Shown: positions 1 to 8,484, counted from the first letter of the stretch. The stretch: DNA of 64,000 bases from Cupriavidus sp. D384 (GCF_001652915.1 NZ_BBQI01000009.1:62001-126000), one strand, 5' to 3'. Translations and numbers: made by a program. The notes: a model not told the origin generated them from the letters alone.

Positions 1-1368
1 GATGTTCAGCGACACTTCGCCCAGGTCATAGACATAGTCGAGGTCGTCGAAGCGTTCCTGGATTCCCAGCGCAATCGGAATCGACTTGGCATTCGCCAGC
101 GAGCAGAAGTCGCCGCCCGGGCAGGCGATGATGTCGGTCAGCAGGCCGATATTGGCCGTTGCCAGGCCAGCCTTTCTTGCCTCTTCCCACAGCGCGAACA
201 GGTCGTGCTTCTTCACGTCCGGCAGCACCAGGTTCTGCTCGTGCGCCACGCGCAGTTCGCCAAAGCCGTAGCGGTCGGCGAAGTCGGCCACCGCTTCCAT
301 CTGCTCGGCCGTGGCGTCACCCGGAGGCGACACGGGGCCCGGCTTGGTCGACAGCGTGACCGATGCGTAGCCCGGCACGCGGTGCGCGCGCACGTTGCGG
401 CTGACCCAGCGTGCGAATGCCTTGTTCTCGAGCAGGTGCTTTTCGAACGATGCGTCGGTGTCGGCCAGCTTTTCGTAGGCCGGCGGCGCGAAGTACTGCG
501 CCACGCGGTCGAACTCGGCCTGCGTCAGCGTGCCGGGACCGTCCTTGCTGAACTTCCACTCTTCTTCCACTTCGGCGGCGAACTTCTCGGCGCCGATGGC
601 CTTCACCAGGATCTTGATGCGGGCCTTGTACTTGTTGTCGCGACGGCCGTAGCGGTTGTACACGCGGATGGCAGACTCCACGTAGGTCAGCATGTGCTGC
701 CACGGCAGGTCTTCCTTGATGATCGTGCCCAGGATCGGCGTACGGCCCAGGCCGCCACCGGCCAGGATGCGCAGGCGCGTCTCGCCCTCTGCGTTCTTGT
801 ACGCATAGATGCCGATGTCGTGCATCTGCACCACGGCGCGGTCATCCTTGGTGGCCGAGATCGCGATCTTGAACTTGCGCGGCAGGAACGCGAATTCGGG
901 CTGGAACGTGCTCCACTGGCGCAGCAGTTCGGCCAGCACGCGCGGGTCTACCGACTCGTCCGGCGCCACCCCGGCAAACTGGTCGGTGGTGATGTTGCGC
1001 ACGCAGTTGCCCGAGGTCTGGATGCCGTGCATCTCGACGCTGGCCAGGTCCGCCAGCACGTCGGGCACGCGCTCCAGGTCCATCCAGTTGTACTGGATGT
1101 TCTGGCGCGTGGAGAAATGGCCATAGCCACGGTCGTACTCGCGGGCGATGTGGCCCAGCATGCGCAGCTGCTTCGAGGCCAGCAGGCCGTACGGAATGGC
1201 TACGCGCAGCATGTACGCGTGGCGCTGCATGTACAGGCCGTTCTGCAGGCGCAGCGGCAGGAATTCTTCCTCGGTCAGTTCGTCCGACAGGCGGCGGCGC
1301 ACCTGGTCGCGGAATTGCGCGACACGTTCCTGGACGATGCGCTGGTCGTATTGATCGTACTGATACAT
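1..1368 (-). CDS. cysI: Sulfite reductase hemoprotein subunit CysI, partial (C-terminus cut by window edge)
   Basis: Leftward reading frame whose first 456 residues lie in the window; the rest runs off position 1. The protein has the ferredoxin-like half-domains of the nitrite/sulfite reductase family, with an N-terminal MYQYDQYDQRIV segment typical of beta-proteobacterial CysI. Cys416 and Cys422 (CPGGDFC) form the first half of the C-x5-C plus C-x3-C set that binds the 4Fe-4S/siroheme centre; the second pair would lie beyond the edge. The enzyme reduces sulfite to sulfide for cysteine synthesis in the cytoplasm. The start at 1368 matches the family N-terminus. It sits 31 bp downstream of a TauE/SafE gene on the same strand and is probably cotranscribed with it. 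Confidence 0.93.
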   Translation of the reverse strand, partial: MYQYDQYDQRIVQERVAQFRDQVRRRLSDELTEEEFLPLRLQNGLYMQRHAYMLRVAIPYGLLASKQLRMLGHIAREYDRGYGHFSTRQNIQYNWMDLERVPDVLADLASVEMHGIQTSGNCVRNITTDQFAGVAPDESVDPRVLAELLRQWSTFQPEFAFLPRKFKIAISATKDDRAVVQMHDIGIYAYKNAEGETRLRILAGGGLGRTPILGTIIKEDLPWQHMLTYVESAIRVYNRYGRRDNKYKARIKILVKAIGAEKFAAEVEEEWKFSKDGPGTLTQAEFDRVAQYFAPPAYEKLADTDASFEKHLLENKAFARWVSRNVRAHRVPGYASVTLSTKPGPVSPPGDATAEQMEAVADFADRYGFGELRVAHEQNLVLPDVKKHDLFALWEEARKAGLATANIGLLTDIIACPGGDFCSLANAKSIPIALGIQERFDDLDYVYDLGEVSLNI

Positions 1369-1399
1369 GGTGTGGGTCCGTTCAGTATTCGGTGAATGC

Positions 1400-2173
1400 T
1401 TAGGAAACGAGCTTGATGGCGACGAGGGTCAGCGTCGTCGCCAGTGCGGCGCGCACAAGCCGTTCGGGCAGCGCCCGCGACAGTTGCGCACCGAGCCAGA
1501 TGCCGGGGATCGAGCCCACCAGCAGCGCCAGCAACAAATTCCAGTCGACGGTGCCAAGCCACACGTGGCCCAGCCCGGCCACGGCCGTGAGTGGCACGGC
1601 GTAGGCGATATCGGTGCCAGCCACTTCGGCCGGCTTCATATGGGGATACAGCAGCAGGATCAATGTGGCGCCAACGGCACCGGCGCCAATCGACGACACG
1701 GTGACCAGCACGCCGATCACGGCGCCGACGATGACCGTTGCCACCACCTGCGCGCGGCCTTCCAGCTGGAAGCGCGGGTTGCGTTCCAGCCACGCCAGCA
1801 TCTGCTTGCGGAACAGCAGCGACAGCACGGTCAGCAGCACCGACACGCCAATCGTCACGCGAATCGCGTGCAGCCACTGGGCATTGAGTTCGCCGGCGCT
1901 CTTGAGCACCAGGATGGCGGCCAGCGCGGCGGGCAGGCTGCCCAGGCACAGGCGGCGCACCACCTGCCACTGCACATGGCCGTGTGCGCGATGGGCGATG
2001 GTGCCGAAACCCTTGGTAATGGAAGCGAACGCCAGGTCGGTACCGACCGCCGTGGCCGGCGAAAAGCCGAACAGCAGCGTCAGAAGCGGCGTCATGAGCG
2101 AACCCCCGCCTACCCCGGTCAGACCGACCAGGAGACCTACCAGCAGACCGGAAACGGTATAGGCAAGGGACAT
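1400..2173 (-). CDS. Sulfite exporter TauE/SafE family membrane protein
   Basis: A 257-residue, strongly hydrophobic protein with about eight predicted membrane segments. It opens with a glycine-rich stretch (GLTGVGGGSLMTPLL), and a second related repeat begins near the middle (VSSIGAGAVGATL), the internal duplication typical of TauE/SafE (DUF81) permeases. Members export sulfite, sulfoacetate or related organosulfur anions. Placement directly upstream of cysI, and divergent from cysB, suggests a role in sulfite or sulfur-anion homeostasis. That role is inferred from context; the family alone does not fix a substrate. Confidence 0.9.
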   Translation of the reverse strand: MSLAYTVSGLLVGLLVGLTGVGGGSLMTPLLTLLFGFSPATAVGTDLAFASITKGFGTIAHRAHGHVQWQVVRRLCLGSLPAALAAILVLKSAGELNAQWLHAIRVTIGVSVLLTVLSLLFRKQMLAWLERNPRFQLEGRAQVVATVIVGAVIGVLVTVSSIGAGAVGATLILLLYPHMKPAEVAGTDIAYAVPLTAVAGLGHVWLGTVDWNLLLALLVGSIPGIWLGAQLSRALPERLVRAALATTLTLVAIKLVS

Positions 2174-2278
2174 TGGGGGCTTCTCGACTACGCCTTTTGC
2201 TCCGGTGGTGCCGGCACCACCTTTTCAGGCCGGGCGCAGACGCAATTCGGGCAGGCGAACGTTTAACAAAGTTCGAGA

Positions 2279-2306
2279 ATCGTAATAAACTCGCCTCATA
2301 TCTCAA
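2279..2306 (-). promoter_or_regulatory. Candidate sigma70 promoter for the tauE/safE-cysI unit
   Basis: On the minus strand, TTGAGA (2301-2306) is separated by 16 bp from TACGAT (2279-2284), about 100 bp upstream of the exporter start. It lies in the AT-rich 171-bp gap shared with divergent cysB, where CysB family regulators commonly bind. Match is moderate; no CysB site was defined by eye. Confidence 0.4.
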
Positions 2307-2344
2307 ACTAATAAGAAGTTGTTTGTTTATACGAGCGAAGTTAT

Positions 2345-3286
2345 ATGAATCTTCACCAGTTTCGCTTCGTGCGCGAGGCCGTCCGCCAGAATTTCAACCT
2401 GACAGAGGCTGCAAAAGCGCTCTATACATCACAACCAGGCGTTTCCAAGGCGATTATCGAGCTGGAGGAAGAACTGGGTGTCGATATCTTCACCCGCCAC
2501 GGCAAGCGCATCCGGAGCCTCACGGAGCCGGGCCGGCGCATCCTGATGTCGGTGGAAAAGATCCTGCAGGAGGTGGAAAGCCTGAAGCGCGTGGGCAAGG
2601 ACTACGCCGCGCAGGACCAGGGCAACTTCACCATCGCCACCACGCACACCCAGGCCCGCTATGCGCTGCCGCGGGTGATTGCCGAGTTCACCAAGCGCTA
2701 CCCGAAGGTGCGGCTGTCGATCCAGCAGGGCACGCCGGCGCAGATCGCCGACATGATCCTGCACGACCAGGCCGATATCGGTATCGCCACTGAAGGCATC
2801 TCCAGCGACAAGGCACTGGTGTCGCTGCCGGGTCATCAATGGCAACATATGGTGATTACGCCACCTGATCACCCGTTGCTGGAAAAAAAGCACCTGACGC
2901 TGGAGGACCTGGCCGGCTACCCGCTGATCACGTACGACGTGAATTTCGCCGGCCGGCCGAAGATCGACAAGGCGTTCGCGTTGCGTCACCTGGAGGCGGA
3001 CATCGTGCTCGAAGCCATCGATGCCGACGTGATCAAGACCTACGTGGAGGTCGGCCTGGGTATCGGCATCGTGGCCGGCCTGGCCTTCGACGCCGAGCGC
3101 GACCGCAACCTGCGCGGCATCCCTGCCGGCCACCTGTTCGGCACCAATGTGACCCATCTGGCCGTCAAGCAGGGTGCCTATCTGCGCAGCTTCGTCTATA
3201 CCTTCATCGAACTGTTCTCGCCGACGCTGAATCGCAAGCTCGTCGAGCAAGCGATGTCCGGCGACCACGAGGCTTACGAGCTGTAA
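2345..3286 (+). CDS. cysB: LysR-type regulator of sulfur assimilation CysB
   Basis: A 313-residue LysR-family protein: winged helix-turn-helix in residues 1-60 (NLTEAAKALYTSQPGVSKAI) followed by a periplasmic-binding-like effector domain. The N-terminus (MNLHQFRFVREAV) and the TTHTQARYALP segment are characteristic of CysB/Cbl rather than general LysR proteins; that segment lines the sulfate/acetylserine pocket in known CysB. It activates sulfate-assimilation genes when sulfur is limiting. It is divergent from tauE/safE-cysI, the usual arrangement for a LysR protein that controls its neighbours. Confidence 0.93.
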   Translation: MNLHQFRFVREAVRQNFNLTEAAKALYTSQPGVSKAIIELEEELGVDIFTRHGKRIRSLTEPGRRILMSVEKILQEVESLKRVGKDYAAQDQGNFTIATTHTQARYALPRVIAEFTKRYPKVRLSIQQGTPAQIADMILHDQADIGIATEGISSDKALVSLPGHQWQHMVITPPDHPLLEKKHLTLEDLAGYPLITYDVNFAGRPKIDKAFALRHLEADIVLEAIDADVIKTYVEVGLGIGIVAGLAFDAERDRNLRGIPAGHLFGTNVTHLAVKQGAYLRSFVYTFIELFSPTLNRKLVEQAMSGDHEAYEL

Positions 3287-3302
3287 AAGACACTGACAGG
3301 AT

Positions 3303-3372
3303 GATTCTGGCGTCGTTGCGCGACTTTGCCGTACCACTTGTACTGCCTGCCGTCGCGCGTCCAGCCAGAATC
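3303..3372. repeat. Long imperfect inverted repeat (REP-like) downstream of cysB
   Basis: The outer arms GATTCTGGC (3303-3311) and GCCAGAATC (3364-3372) are perfectly complementary. An inner pair, GCGCGAC (3318-3324) and GTCGCGC (3352-3358), also pairs, giving arms of about 21 bp around a 27-base loop that holds GTAC-CACTT-GTAC. No T-run follows, so it is not a classical terminator. The form resembles intergenic palindromic elements of Burkholderiaceae. Confidence 0.6.
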
Positions 3373-3436
3373 GCCTGGCTTCATATTCCTGGCGCCCTCT
3401 CGCGGGGCGCGAGAACCCTACCTATATAAGTAAACG

Positions 3437-4597
3437 ATGGACACCCTGCCCACCATCCACTGGACCGAAGATGGCGCCGAGCGCAGCGCGCCGTGGCGTT
3501 CCGAGGCCGGTCTGCCGCCGCCGAAACGCGTGGTGATTGCCGACGACCAGACCCCGGCCGATACGGCCTACCGTCTTGCCAGCGAGGGCACCGCCCTGCT
3601 CTGGCGCGGTGATTTCCAGAATGCCCGCCAGCTGCTGCAGGCCATGGCGCGCCGCGTGGACCGCAAACCCCAGCGCAAGGCGCGCAGCGCCACCAAGGCG
3701 CGCAGCGCCACCAAGGCGCCGGCCAGCCTGACCGAGTCGTTCCACAAGCACCGGCTGGCGCAGTCGCAACGTGCCCGTACACTGGGCATGCTGCTGCTGC
3801 CGTTCGAGGCCGGCCATGTGGTGCCGCTGCGCCGCGCGCCCGACGTGCATGAAGCCTGCGAACAGGTCTATGGCAAGAGCGACGGCCCCTACGTGGCGTC
3901 GATGCGGGAACTGCTGGGCCTGATCGGCGCCTACGAGTGGCGCAGGAAGGGTGTCGAGATCCCGGTGCTGGGCGAGCGCATCCATCCGTGGTACGGCGTG
4001 TTCTCGCCGGTACGCGGCGAATACATCGAGCTGGTAGCCAGGGAAGCGCTGCCATCCACGGCACTGGCCTTCGACATCGGCGCCGGCACCGGCGTGCTGG
4101 CCGCCCTGCTGGCCCAGCGCGGCGTGAAGCGCGTGGTGGGCACCGACCAGGACCCGCGCGCGCTGGGCTGCGCACGCGAGAACATCGACCGGCTTGGCCT
4201 GGCAAAGCAGGTCGAGATCATCGCCGCCGACCTGTTCCCCGAAGGCCGCGCCCCACTGGTGGTCTGCAACCCTCCCTGGGTGCCGGCACGGCCAAGCTCG
4301 CCGATCGAGCATGCGGTGTTCGACCCCGACAGCCGCATGCTGCGTGGCTTCCTGAACGGCCTGGCCGCGCATCTGGAGCCGGGCGGCCAGGGCTGGCTGA
4401 TCCTGTCCGACTTTGCCGAACATCTGGGCCTGCGTTCGCGCGACGAACTGCTAGGCTGGATCGATGCGGCGGGGCTCAAGGTTCTGGGCCGCTCCGATAT
4501 CCGGCCACGGCACCCCAAGGCCACTGACGCCGAGGATCCGCTGTTCGCCGCGCGCAAGGCCGAGGTCACGTCGCTATGGCGACTGGCCGCGAAGTAA
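3437..4597 (+). CDS. Class I SAM-dependent methyltransferase (N-methylating type)
   Basis: A 386-residue protein. The C-terminal half is a Rossmann methyltransferase: SAM motif I is DIGAGTG (213-219), followed by an acidic TDQDP after beta-2, and the catalytic NPPW at 278-281. NPP[YFW] marks enzymes that methylate amino or amide nitrogens in nucleic acids or protein glutamines (HemK/PrmC, RlmF, RsmC types). The N-terminal 200 residues are not recognised and carry a Lys/Arg/Ala/Ser/Thr-rich low-complexity stretch near residues 81-93, made by a tandem DNA repeat. No clear ribosome-binding site precedes the ATG. Substrate unknown. Confidence 0.8.
   Translation: MDTLPTIHWTEDGAERSAPWRSEAGLPPPKRVVIADDQTPADTAYRLASEGTALLWRGDFQNARQLLQAMARRVDRKPQRKARSATKARSATKAPASLTESFHKHRLAQSQRARTLGMLLLPFEAGHVVPLRRAPDVHEACEQVYGKSDGPYVASMRELLGLIGAYEWRRKGVEIPVLGERIHPWYGVFSPVRGEYIELVAREALPSTALAFDIGAGTGVLAALLAQRGVKRVVGTDQDPRALGCARENIDRLGLAKQVEIIAADLFPEGRAPLVVCNPPWVPARPSSPIEHAVFDPDSRMLRGFLNGLAAHLEPGGQGWLILSDFAEHLGLRSRDELLGWIDAAGLKVLGRSDIRPRHPKATDAEDPLFAARKAEVTSLWRLAAK
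3677..3712 (+). repeat. 18-bp perfect tandem repeat inside the methyltransferase gene
   Basis: Two exact copies of AAGGCGCGCAGCGCCACC (3677-3694 and 3695-3712), followed by a partial third AAGGCGCC. The unit is a multiple of three and encodes KARSAT twice, so copy-number change would keep the frame. Confidence 0.9.
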
Positions 4598-4669
4598 GGT
4601 CAAGAAGTAAGGTCAAGAAGTAACGTCGGGAAGCAAGGGCGTGAAATAAGGGGCGCGAAGCCGGGCCCC
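4591..4669 (+). repeat. Decaying 13-bp tandem repeat starting in the methyltransferase stop codon
   Basis: Two exact units GAAGTAAGGTCAA (4591-4603, 4604-4616) are followed by progressively diverged units GAAGTAACGTCGG, GAAGCAAGGGCGT, a 14-base GAAATAAGGGGCGC, and GAAGCCGGGCCCC. The stop codon TAA of the upstream gene is inside the first unit. Confidence 0.75.
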
Positions 4670-4736
4670 GAACCAAGCGCCAGATCGGCATTTTTTCTTC
4701 CACCGCTGTCATGCTGTCATGTTCCGGAGGTTGTCC

Positions 4737-5894
4737 ATGCGCCTGCGTCAGTTGCTGCTGCCTGTGATGTCGATGTGCCTGATCGGTGCCGCGCGCGCCG
4801 ATATTCGCGTCGGGGTCGACCTGTCGCTGACAGGCTCCGCCGCGGCCATCGGCATTCCGTCGACCAATACCGTGCAGTTGTGGCCGCAGACGCTGGGCGG
4901 CCAGCGTGCCCAGTACATCGTGCTGGACGACGGCACCGACCCGGCCGTCGCGGTGCGCAACGTGCGCAAGTTCATCGCCGAAAACAAGGTCGATGTGATC
5001 GTCGGCCCGAACATCACGCCGAATGCGATTGCCGCGCTCGATGCGCTCTCCGAGACCGGCACGCCAATGGTGGCGCTGGCCGCGTCCGCCAGCGTCGTCG
5101 AACCGCAGGCCGATACGCGCCGCCGCTGGGCCTTCAAGATGCCGCAGAACGACGCGCTGATGGCAACGCTGCTGACCGAATACATGGTCAACCACGGCGT
5201 GAAGACCGTTGGCTTTATCGGCTTCAACGACGCCTATGGCGAAAGCTGGTGGCGCGAATTCTCGAAAATGGCCGAAATGCGACACCTGCGGGTGGTGGCG
5301 CAGGAGCGCTTCGGCCGCATGGACACTTCGGTCACGGGCCAGGTGCTCAAGCTGATTGCGGCCAACCCCGACGCCATCCTGATCGCTGGCTCGGGCACGC
5401 CGGCCGCGCTGCCACAGAAGGCGCTCAACGAGCGTGGCTACAAGGGCAGCATCTATCAGACGCATGGCATCGCCTCGTGGGATTTCCTGCGCATTGGCGG
5501 CAAGGACGTGGAAGGGACGCTGTTTCCCACCGGGCCCGTCGTGGTGGCGCGCGAGCTACCCGACAGCCATCCGGCGAAGAAGGTGGCGATCGACTTCGTC
5601 AAGCGCTATGAAGCGAAGTACGGCGCCGACACCGTCACGCAATTCGCCGGCGATGCCTGGGGCGCCTGGCTGCTGCTGGACGATGCCAGCCGGCGCGCCC
5701 TGAAGACTGGCGCCCAGCCGGGCACCCCGGCGTTCCGCAGCGCACTGCGCGACGCCATCGAATCGACAAGGAACCTGACCGTGCCCAATGGCGTACTGAA
5801 CCTCAGCGCGCAGGACCACCAGGGTTTTGACCAGCGTGCCCGCGTGATGGGCACCATCCGCAATGGCAAGTTCGCCTATGCAGGCGACAAGTAA
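4737..5894 (+). CDS. Branched-chain-type ABC transporter substrate-binding protein
   Basis: A 385-residue exported protein of the LivJ/LivK type (periplasmic-binding fold, Peripla_BP_6). The start at 4737 is chosen over an in-frame ATG at 4719 because GGAGG (4726-4730) sits six bases before it and because it gives a clean signal peptide, MRLRQLLLPVMSMCLIGAARA, probably cut before Asp22. The mature protein starts DIRVGVDLSLTGSAAAIG, the usual opening of this family. No permease or ATPase is adjacent, so it must use a distant transporter or act as a sensor partner. The next gene starts 13 bp downstream, implying cotranscription. Ligand unknown. Confidence 0.88.
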   Translation: MRLRQLLLPVMSMCLIGAARADIRVGVDLSLTGSAAAIGIPSTNTVQLWPQTLGGQRAQYIVLDDGTDPAVAVRNVRKFIAENKVDVIVGPNITPNAIAALDALSETGTPMVALAASASVVEPQADTRRRWAFKMPQNDALMATLLTEYMVNHGVKTVGFIGFNDAYGESWWREFSKMAEMRHLRVVAQERFGRMDTSVTGQVLKLIAANPDAILIAGSGTPAALPQKALNERGYKGSIYQTHGIASWDFLRIGGKDVEGTLFPTGPVVVARELPDSHPAKKVAIDFVKRYEAKYGADTVTQFAGDAWGAWLLLDDASRRALKTGAQPGTPAFRSALRDAIESTRNLTVPNGVLNLSAQDHQGFDQRARVMGTIRNGKFAYAGDK

Positions 5895-5907
5895 CAAGGA
5901 AGCATTC

Positions 5908-6780
5908 ATGACTACCGTGGCATTTATCGGCCTGGGCGCAATGGGCGCGCCAATGGTCGGTCACCTGATCCGCGCCGGCCACACCGTACGCGCCTTCGTG
6001 CGCCGCCCCGAAGCAGCCGACGCCGCGCGCCAGCTTGGCGCCGAGCCGTTCTTCACGCCCGCCGAGGCGGCTCGCGGCGCGGCCGTCGTCTTCACCAACG
6101 TGACCTCGTCGGAAGACGTGCGCGACGTGCTACTGGGCCAGCAAGGCGTGATCGAAGGCGCCGCGCCGGGCACCATCTGCGTGGATCACAGCACGATCTC
6201 GCCGATCGTCACGCGCGAGATTGCCCAGGCGCTGGCCGCCCGGGGCATCGAGGCGCTCGACTGCCCGGTGTCGGGCGGCACCATCGGCGCACAGGCTGGC
6301 ACGCTGACAATCATGGTCGGCGGCAAGGCCGAGAATCTGGAGAAAGTGCGACCACTGCTGGAATGCGTGGGCAAGACGATCACCCATATCGGCGACCATG
6401 GCGCCGGCCAGGTCGCCAAGCTCTGCAACCAGATTGCCCAGGTGGTCAATATCGAAGGCATTGCCGAGGCGATGCGCTTTGCCGGCGCGCAGGGCGTGGA
6501 TACCGGCAAGGTCTTCCAGGCGCTGTCCACCGGTTTTGCCGGCAGCCGCATGCTCGACCTGCTGGGCCCGAAGATGGTGTCGCGCGATTTTTCCGCCGGC
6601 ATCGAATCGCGGCTGCACGCCAAGGACTTTGGCCTGGCCGCCGATATCGCCGGTGAAATCGGCCTGGACCTGCCCGCCATGCGCGCCACGGCCGCCCAGC
6701 TGGGCGAACTGATGGATCAGGGCTGGGGCAAGGACGACACGTCGTCGCTGCTGAAGGTGCTGGAACTGAAAAAGCAGTAA
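5908..6780 (+). CDS. NAD(P)-dependent beta-hydroxyacid dehydrogenase (3-hydroxyisobutyrate / tartronate semialdehyde reductase family)
   Basis: A 290-residue dehydrogenase. The start at 5908 is preceded by AAGGA and puts the dinucleotide motif GLGAMG at residues 8-13. The substrate-binding signature DCPVSGG and the catalytic segment GAGQVAKLCNQ follow, with Lys171 and Asn174 in the GarR-like pattern. Family members oxidise 3-hydroxyisobutyrate or reduce tartronate semialdehyde, among other short hydroxyacids. It follows a substrate-binding protein by 13 bp, so it may act on the imported compound; that is inference. The exact substrate cannot be assigned from sequence. Confidence 0.9.
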   Translation: MTTVAFIGLGAMGAPMVGHLIRAGHTVRAFVRRPEAADAARQLGAEPFFTPAEAARGAAVVFTNVTSSEDVRDVLLGQQGVIEGAAPGTICVDHSTISPIVTREIAQALAARGIEALDCPVSGGTIGAQAGTLTIMVGGKAENLEKVRPLLECVGKTITHIGDHGAGQVAKLCNQIAQVVNIEGIAEAMRFAGAQGVDTGKVFQALSTGFAGSRMLDLLGPKMVSRDFSAGIESRLHAKDFGLAADIAGEIGLDLPAMRATAAQLGELMDQGWGKDDTSSLLKVLELKKQ

Positions 6781-6798
6781 GCGCGTGGCGAATGCCGG

Positions 6799-7737
6799 CT
6801 AGACGCCCGCGATCATCCCCAGCAGCGCACGCGACAACGGGCTGTCGTCGCGCATCAAATCGTCCATGGCGTTGAAATGATGGCGGCCCGGCAGCGCGAT
6901 ATCGTCGCGCGCGTTGCCCGGCCACGCCGCGCGGATCAGCGCGTGCTGACGCTGGTACTCGCTGGATTCAAGCTCGCCCACGGCGGTAATCAGCGGCGCG
7001 CCGGTGGCCGGCACCATGAAGGCCGGCGACAGGCGCGCCACATCGGTCTCGCTGAGCTGCAGGTCGGTCTGCAGGAATTCGGCGCGACGCAGCGGCTCCA
7101 GATCGTAAAGACCGCTGATAGACAGTCCGCCCTTGATCAGGTCTGACGGCAGGTCGTCGGCAAACTGCGGCCACAGCGCGGCCATCAGCATCGTCACCAG
7201 GTGGCCGCCCACCGAATGCCCAGCCAGGAACATGCGATTGCGATCGTGACCCAGCCGGTCGGCCTCGCGATACAGCCACGCCACCGACTGCATGACCTGC
7301 CACACGATGGTCTCCACGGTCACAGCGGGGCACAGCGCGTAGTTGACCACGGCCACCGACACGCCGCGACGCGTGGGCACGCTGGCCACGAAGCTGTGGT
7401 CGCGCTTGTCCAGCGCACGGTAATAGCCGCCGTGCAGGAACACCAGCAACGGTGGCGCATCGTCATCGCGCAGCGCCGCCGGGAAGTAGTCGAGCGTTTC
7501 GGTCTCGGCAAGCGGCGAATCCGCATCGCCATAGGCCAGGTTCTCGAAGTACGTCACCATGCCGGCCCGCACCAGTGCCGAATCCGCCGCCCAGCGCGCC
7601 ATATGAACGGCATTGTCCGGCACATTGGCGCGATTGTTGTAGGCCTGGGCGTAGAAGGCGGGGTCCTGCGAAGGCAGGGCTGCCAGCGACGCAAGGCTGG
7701 CGGCAGGCGTGGCATCGAGGGTCGGCTGGGCAGACAT
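6799..7737 (-). CDS. Alpha/beta hydrolase (arylformamidase/esterase-like)
   Basis: A 312-residue alpha/beta hydrolase. The oxyanion-hole motif HGGYY is at residues 102-106 and the nucleophile elbow GHSVGG at 173-178 (Ser175). A His in GRHHF near the C-terminus is the likely catalytic base. The HGG plus GHSxGG combination is typical of the hormone-sensitive-lipase/kynurenine formamidase group. No tryptophan-degradation gene lies nearby, so the substrate is open. It converges on the dehydrogenase with only 18 bp between the stop codons. Confidence 0.83.
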   Translation of the reverse strand: MSAQPTLDATPAASLASLAALPSQDPAFYAQAYNNRANVPDNAVHMARWAADSALVRAGMVTYFENLAYGDADSPLAETETLDYFPAALRDDDAPPLLVFLHGGYYRALDKRDHSFVASVPTRRGVSVAVVNYALCPAVTVETIVWQVMQSVAWLYREADRLGHDRNRMFLAGHSVGGHLVTMLMAALWPQFADDLPSDLIKGGLSISGLYDLEPLRRAEFLQTDLQLSETDVARLSPAFMVPATGAPLITAVGELESSEYQRQHALIRAAWPGNARDDIALPGRHHFNAMDDLMRDDSPLSRALLGMIAGV

Positions 7738-7836
7738 GGCTCTCGGCTCCGGTGAGGTCGCGGCGACACGGCATGGGACGGTTGCGCGCTATCCTACCGC
7801 AACTGCCAAGGCACCCTCTTTTCAGCGGATTTGCGT

Positions 7837-8211
7837 ATGGTCGTCAAGCGCCGGCTGCGCGCCGGCAAGGCTCCGCAGCTCGGACCACCCGATATTGCCC
7901 CCGACGATGGCGCCGATCCGGGGCCGGCCTGCTGCCCGCTGTGCGGACGGCTGCTGCTCGACGACGCCAGCACCGACCTGCACCACCCCGTACCCCGCAG
8001 CCAGGGCGGGCGCGCGGTCATCGCCATGCATCGCGTCTGCCATCAGAAGATCCATTCGGTCTTCTCCGAAGCCGAACTGGCAACGATCTATCACGACTGG
8101 GACACCCTTCGCGCCCACCCGGCCATGGCCGACTTCATCCGCTGGATCGCCCGCAAACCGCCCGGCTTCTTTGACCGCAGCCGCACCACCAATGCGCGGC
8201 GCGGACGCTAG
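7837..8211 (+). CDS. HNH-domain protein (putative endonuclease)
   Basis: A 124-residue protein with a single HNH domain: a CPLC zinc knuckle (Cys33/Cys36), DLHH (47-50), and HRVCHQKIH (65-73) supplying the second knuckle and the last His. The ATG at 7837 is preferred over TTG at 7831 because GCGGA lies seven bases upstream of it. Small solitary HNH proteins of this kind are common in Burkholderiales chromosomes; their role is unknown. No methylase, integrase or toxin partner is adjacent. A tRNA-Leu gene follows 122 bp downstream. Confidence 0.8.
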   Translation: MVVKRRLRAGKAPQLGPPDIAPDDGADPGPACCPLCGRLLLDDASTDLHHPVPRSQGGRAVIAMHRVCHQKIHSVFSEAELATIYHDWDTLRAHPAMADFIRWIARKPPGFFDRSRTTNARRGR

Positions 8212-8333
8212 GCGATCGGCGCCCGCCCGGTGGGCCGATCAGGGCGCGCGCTTGTTGTCCATGCAGTGGAATTGCGGCATAATCGGCGGTTCATCAGCGC
8301 GCGATGTGCATTTCCGTCCATCGCCAAGCCCAT

Positions 8334-8418
8334 GCCCGGGTGGTGAAACAGGTAGACGCAGGGGACTCAAAATCCCCCGCCGCAAGGCGTGTCGGTTCGA
8401 GTCCGACCCCGGGCACCA
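8334..8418 (+). tRNA. tRNA-Leu (anticodon CAA)
   Basis: An 85-base cloverleaf. The acceptor arms GCCCGGG (8334-8340) and CCCGGGC (8408-8414) pair, followed by discriminator A and an encoded CCA (8416-8418). The anticodon loop is CTCAAAA, giving CAA, which reads UUG. A class II variable arm (CCGCAAGGCG) and the T-arm GTCGG-TTCGAGT-CCGAC are present. The form closely resembles enterobacterial leuX. Confidence 0.97.
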
Positions 8419-8484
8419 GATTTTCTTGAGACGCCGATCCGGACGTCTTCCGCAGCAGCTTCCCCGTCTCCAGTACCCCGAGCC

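Noticed and set aside
205-1395. Long plus-strand open frame of 396 codons
   Set aside because: It is the antisense shadow of cysI, with His/Arg/Ala-rich composition typical of reversed high-GC coding DNA. The minus-strand protein has clear CysI motifs.
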